From Tetrahymena elliotti 4EA (taxonomy: Eukaryota > Ciliophora > Oligohymenophorea > Hymenostomatida > Tetrahymenidae): a DNA stretch of 64,000 bases. The notes under the pieces are model-generated. The model saw only the letters and a program-made list of their open reading frames with translations. It did not search any database and was not told the DNA's origin. Positions 63,401 through 64,000 of this stretch are shown here, in pieces; the first letter of the stretch is position 1, and each line of letters starts with the position of its first letter. Both the position numbers and the translations under genes were made by a program. The stretch spans positions 207,645-271,644 of the forward strand of contig JH720315.1 in NCBI GenBank assembly GCA_000231825.2, in the 5' to 3' direction.

Positions 63401-64000
63401 ATTCATTTTTTTCATTATCTAGAAAATAGCCACTTATGCAAGCTTAGCATTGATTATAGTTTCCACCAGTGCACCTTAAACATGGTTAAAAACAAGCACT
63501 ACATACCAAAACCTAACAATTTGTACAAGTTTATGAGGTTGGAAAGAATTAATCACCACAATTAGCAACACAGCTATTAGTTTTGAGATAAACTCCATCA
63601 AAACAAGTTAAACAATTGTTTAAAGTACTTCCTGAACATGTTTTGCAAGATTCGTGGCAAGCAGAGCAATATCTAGGAGTTGGGTTAGATTTATCTTCAA
63701 ATGATCCATCTGGGCAACGGTCTTTATAGCACTAAGATTTGAAAAGATAGTATCCTGCATCACATAAAATGCATCCTTTTGCATCTTCACAACTTGTACA
63801 ATTATCTTAGCACTGTTTTTAAAAGATAAATTATGTTTTTTAATTATAAACCTTTTTCATAGTAATAAAATTTTTGCTTACATAATCAACCACCACCATA
63901 AATTCTCTCATTCCAAAGCTTTCATTTTCTATTAATCCTAAAGAGTTTGTTATGGACAAAGTGTAAGTATCTGGATTTTTAACTGTTACATTAATCCTTT
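60420..64000 (-). CDS. Large cysteine-rich (furin-like / growth-factor-receptor repeat) type I surface protein, 3' part
   Basis: The 5' end lies beyond the right edge. From 64000 the frame enters with a short beta-rich segment (NPDTYTLSITNSLGL). A 48-nt intron follows, then roughly a dozen repeats of ~45-50 residues with the pattern C-x2-C-x(n)-C-x2-C, typical units being CHPSCATCNG, CVVTCPNGFYG and CLSCQVGSYL. These are furin-like/GF-receptor cysteine-rich repeats, abundant in ciliate surface proteins. Introns are recognisable near 63836-63883, 63175-63236, 62413-62472, 62030-62116 and 61212-61269. One membrane segment (IFWIFLGKTIFCFVCVIAGF) is followed by a ~250-residue Asn/Gln/Lys-rich cytosolic tail to TGA at 60422-60420. 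The last ~20 residues are oddly hydrophobic; the true end may be altered by an unseen intron. It is probably a surface receptor or adhesion protein; ligand unknown. Confidence 0.88.

Noticed and set aside
1..64000. Tetrahymena chromosome breakage sequence and telomeric GGGGTT repeats
   Set aside because: I looked for the 15-bp breakage motif on both strands and for telomere repeats by eye and saw neither; the G-rich island at 8.5 kb is not a GGGGTT array.

Overview
The window reads as nuclear DNA of an oligohymenophorean ciliate, most like Tetrahymena. The evidence is that every long gene reads only if TAA and TAG are glutamine and TGA is the sole stop, the introns are short, AT-rich and of GT...AG type (mostly 44-80 nt), the spacers are extremely AT-rich, and coding stretches are visibly less AT-rich. 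I cannot tell from sequence alone whether this is macronuclear or micronuclear DNA, or which species it is.

Layout. 1.5-17.5 kb holds mostly conserved housekeeping genes: an EF-hand protein, an acidic nuclear-type protein, SOF1/DCAF13 (U3 snoRNP, WD repeats), a PSMD5-like proteasome chaperone, ALG1 (N-glycan mannosyltransferase, divergent from PSMD5), SEH1 (nuclear pore WD protein) and an acidic type I membrane protein. 18-37 kb is an accessory block. It carries five paralogues (called A-E here) of a two-pass membrane protein family that I do not recognise. A-D lie in tandem on the minus strand and E is on the plus strand, head-to-head with D. Between B and C are a decayed Tc1/mariner transposase and one possible small gene. 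38-47 kb holds a thioredoxin-domain protein, a protein kinase and a very large cyclic-nucleotide-domain potassium channel. 47.3-50.4 kb is gene-poor. 50-59 kb holds a second, divergent kinase, an ABHD17-like depalmitoylase with a very long tail, and a small membrane protein. 60.4-64 kb is the 3' part of a large cysteine-rich surface receptor that runs off the right edge on the minus strand.

The genes do not form an operon. They group loosely as basic cell functions on the left and membrane or signalling functions on the right. The most interesting unexplained element is the A-E family: a conserved ectodomain with four invariant cysteines, two membrane segments, a fast-diverging polar tail and a conserved C-terminal helical module with a conserved phase-1 intron. 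Other points of interest are coding-like ORFs inside unusually long introns (SOF1 and kinase 2), a CCHC zinc knuckle after the channel's CNBD, and a G-rich quadruplex-like island between two convergent genes.
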